The translations under genes were made by a program, and so were the position numbers. This document shows, piece after piece, positions 4,441 through 8,350 of a stretch of 8,350 nt of DNA; position 1 is the stretch's first letter, and each line of letters opens with the position of its first letter. The stretch is from Actinomycetes bacterium. Lineage in GTDB: Bacteria; Actinomycetota; Actinomycetes; Actinomycetales; Cellulomonadaceae. Below the pieces are notes generated by a model that saw only the letters and a list, made by a program, of their open reading frames with translations, was not told the DNA's origin and ran no database searches. The stretch spans positions 1 to 8,350 of the forward strand of contig JAEWQZ010000001.1 of NCBI GenBank assembly GCA_023460255.1. Reading direction: 5' to 3'.

Positions 4441-6072
4441 ATGACAGGTGCGACACCCGTGGTCGAGATGACGGGGATCAGTGTTGAGTTCCCCGGCGTC
4501 AAGGCCCTGGACGGTGTCGACTTCCGGCTGTTCCCCGGCGAGGTGCACTCGCTCATGGGGGAGAACGGCGCCGGCAAGTCGACCCTCATCAAGGCGCTCA
4601 CCGGCGTCTACAAGACCGACGCCGGGTCGATCACCGTGCACGGCACGCCGCGGCGGTTCCACGGCACCGCCGACGCGCAGGCAGCCGGGATCTCCACCGT
4701 GTACCAGGAGGTCAACCTCTGCCCGAACCTGACGATCGGCGAGAACGTCATGCTCGGCCACGAGGTCCGCGGACGGCTCGGCATCGACTGGCGGGCCACC
4801 CACCGGGCGGCCACCGAGGCACTCACCAAGCTGGGGCTCGGTCACCTCGACCCGCGCCGACCCCTGTCCACGCTCTCCATCGCCCTGCAGCAGCTCGTCG
4901 CGATCAGCCGCGCGGTGGCCACCGAGTCCACCGTGCTCATCCTCGACGAGCCGACCTCCAGCCTCGACGCCGCGGAGGTCGAGCAGCTCTTCGGCGTCGT
5001 CCGGCGCCTACGGGACGAGGGCGTCGCCATCCTCTTCGTCTCGCACTTCCTGGACCAGGTCTACGCGATCGGCGACCGGATCACCGTGCTGCGCAACGGC
5101 CGCTACGAGGGCGAGTTCCTCACCCGCGACCTGCCGCGTGCCCAGCTCATCGCGACGATGATCGGCAAGGACCTGCAGACCCTCGCCTCCCTCGAGTCGC
5201 TGCGCGAGGAGCGCGCCGGCGAGCGCGACCGGGCCCCGCTGCTCCGGGCCGTGGGCATCGGCCGCAAGGGCTCCATCGCGCCGACGGACGTCGAGGTGCA
5301 CCGCGGGGAGGTCGTCGGGTTCGCCGGCCTGCTCGGCTCCGGCCGCACCGAGCTGGCCCGGCTCCTGTACGGGGCCGACCGTGCCGACAGCGGCACCGTG
5401 ACGCTCGACGGCACGCAGGTCGCCCTCACCAGCCCGGTGTCCGGCCTCGAGCACCACATCGCGTTCTCCACCGAGAACCGGCGCGACGAGGGCATCGTCG
5501 GTGACCTCAGCGTCCGTGAGAACGTGATCCTGGCGGTGCAGGCCAAGCGCGGATGGATGCGCCCGCTGTCGCGGCGGGAGCAGGACGAGATCGTCGGCCG
5601 GTACATCGCCGCGCTGAACATCAGGCCCGCCAACCCCGACATGCCCGCCGCGAACCTCTCCGGCGGCAACCAGCAGAAGGTGCTCCTGGGCCGGTGGCTC
5701 GCCACCCAGCCGGAGGTGCTCATCCTCGACGAGCCGACGCGCGGCATCGACGTCGGCGCCAAGGCGGAGATCCAGGACAGCGTCGCCAAGCTCGCGGCCG
5801 ACGGCGTCGGCGTCGTGTTCATCTCCTCCGAGCTGGAGGAGGTCGTGCGGATCAGCGACCGTGTGGTCGTGCTCAAGGACCGCGCGAAGATCGGCGAGAT
5901 CGTCAACGGCCCGGACGTGACGGCCCAGCAGGTGGTGGACCTCATCGCGCACCACGGCACGCACCACGGCCTGCCGCCGGACGGCCCGCCGCCGGACGAC
6001 GGGCCGCACGACGGCGACGGTCCCGCGCGGTCCGCGCAGGACCCCGGTACGGAAGGGGAGTCGGCGGCATGA
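4441..6072 (+). CDS. ytfR: Sugar ABC transporter tandem ATPase, YtfR-like (ATPase B)
   Basis: A 543-residue energy-coupling ATPase with two fused nucleotide-binding domains; it hydrolyses ATP on the cytoplasmic face of the importer. Domain 1 has Walker A GENGAGKST (40-48), Q-loop VYQE (87-90), signature-like LSIALQQ (145-151), Walker B VLILDEPT (165-172), D-loop SSLD (173-176) and H-loop His202. Domain 2 has the family's Lys-less Walker A GLLGSGRTE (296-304), ENRRDEG (345-351), LSGGNQQKV (406-414), VLILDEPT (426-433) and RGIDVGAK (434-441). All are canonical for YtfR/RbsA/MglA, and segments such as HFLDQVY and QxxRGWMRPLS match E. coli YtfR. A low-complexity tail rich in His, Pro, Asp and Gly (about 503-543) extends past the normal family end. 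ATG 4435 is an alternative start. The stop overlaps permease 1 by ATGA. As the intact ATPase next to the permeases, it is the likely motor of this importer. Confidence 0.93.
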   Translation: MTGATPVVEMTGISVEFPGVKALDGVDFRLFPGEVHSLMGENGAGKSTLIKALTGVYKTDAGSITVHGTPRRFHGTADAQAAGISTVYQEVNLCPNLTIGENVMLGHEVRGRLGIDWRATHRAATEALTKLGLGHLDPRRPLSTLSIALQQLVAISRAVATESTVLILDEPTSSLDAAEVEQLFGVVRRLRDEGVAILFVSHFLDQVYAIGDRITVLRNGRYEGEFLTRDLPRAQLIATMIGKDLQTLASLESLREERAGERDRAPLLRAVGIGRKGSIAPTDVEVHRGEVVGFAGLLGSGRTELARLLYGADRADSGTVTLDGTQVALTSPVSGLEHHIAFSTENRRDEGIVGDLSVRENVILAVQAKRGWMRPLSRREQDEIVGRYIAALNIRPANPDMPAANLSGGNQQKVLLGRWLATQPEVLILDEPTRGIDVGAKAEIQDSVAKLAADGVGVVFISSELEEVVRISDRVVVLKDRAKIGEIVNGPDVTAQQVVDLIAHHGTHHGLPPDGPPPDDGPHDGDGPARSAQDPGTEGESAA

Positions 6073-7145
6073 ACGCACCGGACCTGCGAGCCCGGCTCGC
6101 CGACCTCGTCCGCAAGCCCCTCGTGTGGGGCGTCCTGGCCATCGTGCTGCTGCTCGTGGTCAACGTCCTCAAGGACCCGAGCTACCTGGCGATCCGGGTC
6201 AACCCGGCCAACGGGAACCTCGCCGGCAACCTCCTGGACATCCTGCGGGCGTCCGCGCCGATCCTCATGGTCGCCGTCGGGATGTCGCTGGTCATCGCGA
6301 CGGCCGGCATCGACCTGTCGGTCGGGTCCGTGATGGCGGTGGCCGGCGCCATGTCGATGGAGTACCTGCAGAACGCGGACGCGCCGTCCTCCTTGACCGC
6401 GGCTCTCGCCGCGATCGGCATGTCGATCGGGCTCGGCGCACTGCTCGGCACCATCAGCGGCACGCTGGTCGCCTACGTCGGGCTGCAACCCTTCATCACC
6501 ACGCTGGTGATGATGCTCGCGGGTCGCGGCCTGGCGAAGGTCATCACCTCCGGCCAGAACACCACTGCCGTCAACGAGCAGTTCCGGTGGCTGGCGAACG
6601 GGTACGTGGCGGGCTTCCCGGTGGTGTTCCTCCTCGCCGTGGTCATCGCCGCGCTGATCATGCTCGTCGTCCGGCGCAGCGCCCTGGGCATGATGATCGT
6701 CTCGATCGGCATCAACCCCCGGGCGAGCCGGATGGCGGGGATCCGCCCGGCGGGCCTGCTCATCACCGTCTACGCGCTCAGCGGCGCGCTCGCGGCGATC
6801 GCCGGCATGTTCGCCGTCTCCAGCGTGATGACCGTCGACGTCTCCCAGACCGGCTACCAGCTCGAGATGGACGCGATCCTCGCGGTCGTGGTCGGCGGCG
6901 GCACGCTGGCGGGCGGCAAGCTCTCCATGGGCGGCGCCGCCGTCGGCGCCCTGCTCATCGCCACCCTGGACAAGACGGTCGTCTTCCTCGGAGTGCCGTC
7001 GTCGGCCACCCCGGCGTTCAAGGCGACGGTCATCCTCGTCCTCTTCCTGCTCCAGGCCGACAGCGTGCGCGGGCTGCTGCGCAGACGCAGGGCGCGCGCA
7101 TCGGCGCCGCAGGTCCTCGACCCGAAGGCGAGCGTGCCGGCATGA
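6069..7145 (+). CDS. ytfT: Sugar ABC transporter permease, YtfT-like
   Basis: A 358-residue integral membrane subunit of the BPD_transp_2 (CUT2/RbsC) family, forming half of the sugar channel. The start ATG 6069 overlaps the ATPase B stop (ATGA) and has GGAAGGGGAG (6051-6060) 8 nt upstream; upstream in-frame codons are ATPase B sequence in another frame. Visible membrane segments include about 18-33, 62-79, 109-137, 183-201 and 229-253. Family motifs are ATAGIDLSVGSVMAVAG (77-93), QPFITTL (140-146), AGRGLA (151-156), SIGINPRASRMAG (212-224, the cytoplasmic loop that normally contacts the ATPase) and LEMDAILAVVVGGGTL (265-280). This order and wording follow E. coli YtfT closely (IATGGIDLSVG, LELDAILAVVIGGG). 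The C-terminus is a basic cytoplasmic tail starting RRRRARAS. It pairs with the next gene as a heterodimeric channel. Confidence 0.93.
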   Translation: MNAPDLRARLADLVRKPLVWGVLAIVLLLVVNVLKDPSYLAIRVNPANGNLAGNLLDILRASAPILMVAVGMSLVIATAGIDLSVGSVMAVAGAMSMEYLQNADAPSSLTAALAAIGMSIGLGALLGTISGTLVAYVGLQPFITTLVMMLAGRGLAKVITSGQNTTAVNEQFRWLANGYVAGFPVVFLLAVVIAALIMLVVRRSALGMMIVSIGINPRASRMAGIRPAGLLITVYALSGALAAIAGMFAVSSVMTVDVSQTGYQLEMDAILAVVVGGGTLAGGKLSMGGAAVGALLIATLDKTVVFLGVPSSATPAFKATVILVLFLLQADSVRGLLRRRRARASAPQVLDPKASVPA

Positions 7146-8227
7146 GCGTCACCACCACCACCGCGCCGACCGCCGAGCCGCCCGTCGACCCGACGGGTAC
7201 GCCCGCCCGGCCCCCCGCACGGCGGGTCCTCGACGCGCTCGCCGACCTCTGGCGCAAGAACGCCTCCGTCCTGCCGACCGTCGCAGCCGTCGCGATCTTC
7301 GTCGCGATGATCGTCTACGGCGAGACCGCGTACGGGCGGATCGTGCAGTACAGCACGCTGTCGAACCTGCTCATCAACAACGCGCACCTGATCGTCATCG
7401 CCATCGGCCTGACCATGGTGATCATCAGCGGCCGCGGCGGCATCGACCTGTCGGTCGGCGCCGTCATCGCGTTCTCGAGCGTGATGGGCGTGCTCCTGGC
7501 GAACGCGGGCTGGAACCCCTGGCTGGTCATGCTCCTGATGGTCGCCGTCGGCGGGCTGTTCGGTCTGGGCTCCGGCGTGCTCATCCAGTACTTCGACGTC
7601 CAGCCGTTCATCGCGACGCTGGCGATGATGTTCCTCGCGCGCGGCCTCGCCTCGACGCTGAGCACCGTGCCCGAGCGGCTCGACGACGACTCGCCGATCC
7701 GTGACGTCGGCCAGGTCATCAAGATCATCGACGGGCCGAAGGTCAACGACCTCATGGTCACCCCGGGCGTGCTCCTCGCCGTCGTCGTGGTGCTCGTGGC
7801 GTTCTTCGTCATGCACCGCACGCGGCTCGGCAGGACGATCTACGCGATGGGCGGCTCGCGCACGTCGGCGGCGCTCATGGGCCTGCCGGTGAAGCGGACT
7901 ATCCTGACCATCTACACGGTCAGCGGCACCCTGTCCGGGCTGGCGGCCGTGATCTACACCTCCCGGCTCGGCATCGCGCAGAACATCACGGGCCTCGGCT
8001 GGGAGCTCGACGCGATCGCCGCCACGGTCATCGGCGGCACGCTCCTGACCGGCGGCGCGGGCTTCGTGCTCGGCTCCGTGGTCGGGGCTCTCGTGCTCGG
8101 CCTGATGAATGTGCTCATCACGCGTGACGGCGGCATCCGGCCCGAGACCACGACCATCATCACCGGCGGCATCCTGCTGGTGTTCGTCCTGCTCCAGCGC
8201 TCGGTCACGGCTCGGCGACGCGAGTAG
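7142..8227 (+). CDS. yjfF: Sugar ABC transporter permease, YjfF-like
   Basis: A 361-residue integral membrane protein of the same permease family, the second half of the channel. ATG 7142 overlaps the stop of permease 1 (ATGA); a weak AAGGCGAG lies about 9 nt upstream. The first roughly 40 residues are a Thr/Pro/Ala-rich, cytoplasm-like extension, longer than in E. coli YjfF. The first membrane segment is about 43-59. Motifs are MVIISGRGGIDLSVGAVIAF (92-111), QPFIATLAMMF, AHRTRxG-like MHRTRLGRTIYAMGG, and WELDAIAATVIGGTLLTGG, matching E. coli YjfF (VILSGGIDLSVGSV, HRTRFGNQVYAIGG, VELDAIASVVIGGTLLSGG). A two-residue insertion (Arg98-Gly99) expands the GGIDLSVG motif compared with E. coli. It is the last gene of the operon, followed 10 nt later by a strong hairpin. 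Confidence 0.93.
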   Translation: MSVTTTTAPTAEPPVDPTGTPARPPARRVLDALADLWRKNASVLPTVAAVAIFVAMIVYGETAYGRIVQYSTLSNLLINNAHLIVIAIGLTMVIISGRGGIDLSVGAVIAFSSVMGVLLANAGWNPWLVMLLMVAVGGLFGLGSGVLIQYFDVQPFIATLAMMFLARGLASTLSTVPERLDDDSPIRDVGQVIKIIDGPKVNDLMVTPGVLLAVVVVLVAFFVMHRTRLGRTIYAMGGSRTSAALMGLPVKRTILTIYTVSGTLSGLAAVIYTSRLGIAQNITGLGWELDAIAATVIGGTLLTGGAGFVLGSVVGALVLGLMNVLITRDGGIRPETTTIITGGILLVFVLLQRSVTARRRE

Positions 8228-8237
8228 CAGGCACCGC

Positions 8238-8276
8238 GTCGGGCCCGTCGCCACCGCCCCTGGCGGCGGGCCCGAC
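8238..8276 (+). terminator. Operon terminator hairpin
   Basis: GTCGGGCCCG (8238-8247) is the exact complement of CGGGCCCGAC (8267-8276). The stem continues through a U.G pair and CGCCA/TGGCG to a 7-nt loop (8254-8260), giving 16 pairs in all. It begins 11 nt after the yjfF-like stop. There is no U-tract, as is usual for high-GC actinobacteria. Because the stem is symmetric and the next gene converges, it may act in both directions. Confidence 0.75.
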
Positions 8277-8282
8277 TCCGGT

Positions 8283-8299
8283 GGCCGTCGGTGACGGCC
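8283..8299. terminator. Second small hairpin, probably serving the convergent gene
   Basis: GGCCGTC (8283-8289) pairs exactly with GACGGCC (8293-8299) around a 3-base loop. It starts one base past the stop of the leftward gene, so it is best placed as that gene's terminator or as an addition to the larger hairpin. Confidence 0.4.
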
Positions 8300-8300
8300 G

Positions 8301-8350
8301 TCAGTCGGCGGCCAGCAGGAGGTCCGCCACGTCGAGCGGCTCCTCGATCA
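8301..8350 (-). CDS. C-terminal end of a convergent gene (runs off right edge)
   Basis: Reading leftward, one frame gives IEEPLDVADLLLAAD and then TGA at 8303-8301. The codons have G or C at nearly every third position (ATC GAG GAG CCG CTC GAC GTG and so on), as in the other genes here. The stop is directly followed by hairpins. This is good evidence for the 3' end of a real convergent gene, but 15 residues are too few to name a family. Confidence 0.5.
   Translation of the reverse strand, partial: IEEPLDVADLLLAAD

Noticed and set aside
5103..6488. Long leftward open frames opposite ATPase B and permease 1
   Set aside because: Antisense shadows of conserved genes, with biased composition and no motifs. 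The same applies at 6854-8254.

Overview
The window is very GC-rich. Its reading frames have strong GC bias at third codon positions, it uses GTG and ATG starts, its Shine-Dalgarno sites are GGAGG-like, and its terminator-type hairpins lack U-tracts. This points to a high-GC actinobacterium; a Cellulomonas/Promicromonospora-like origin is a guess and the genus cannot be fixed from the sequence. No mobile element, CRISPR array, tRNA or rRNA is visible.

Layout. At the left edge is the 5' end of a leftward gene that looks like a NYN/PIN-type protein (1-157). A 255-bp divergent intergenic region follows, with two inverted repeats and a likely -10 box. The rightward locus then runs: LacI-family regulator (413-1432), a first YtfR-like double ATPase (ATPase A, 1429-3003), a 244-bp regulatory gap with two tandem LacI-type operators and a 5'-UTR hairpin, a lipoprotein sugar-binding protein like YtfQ (3248-4270), a 170-bp gap with a strong hairpin, a second YtfR-like ATPase (ATPase B, 4441-6072), and two permeases like YtfT (6069-7145) and YjfF (7142-8227). 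A long terminator-like hairpin follows (8238-8276), and then the last 15 codons of a convergent leftward gene (8301-8350).

How it works together. The binding protein, ATPase B and the two permeases form a complete CUT2-class sugar importer of the E. coli YtfQ-YtfR-YtfT-YjfF type, whose characterised member takes up galactofuranose. Cistrons are joined by ATGA overlaps at regulator/ATPase A, ATPase B/permease 1 and permease 1/permease 2. The LacI protein is the obvious candidate to bind the tandem operators over the promoter of the binding-protein gene. Hairpins on both sides of the binding-protein gene probably raise its level relative to the membrane parts.

The unusual part is ATPase A. It is a full-length YtfR paralogue, translationally coupled to the regulator rather than to the transporter. 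It has lost several ATPase motifs that ATPase B keeps. It may be a diverged alternative ATPase or a regulatory one; the sequence alone does not decide. Apart from this and the regulatory architecture, the locus is a recognisable sugar-uptake operon and not a wholly new system.
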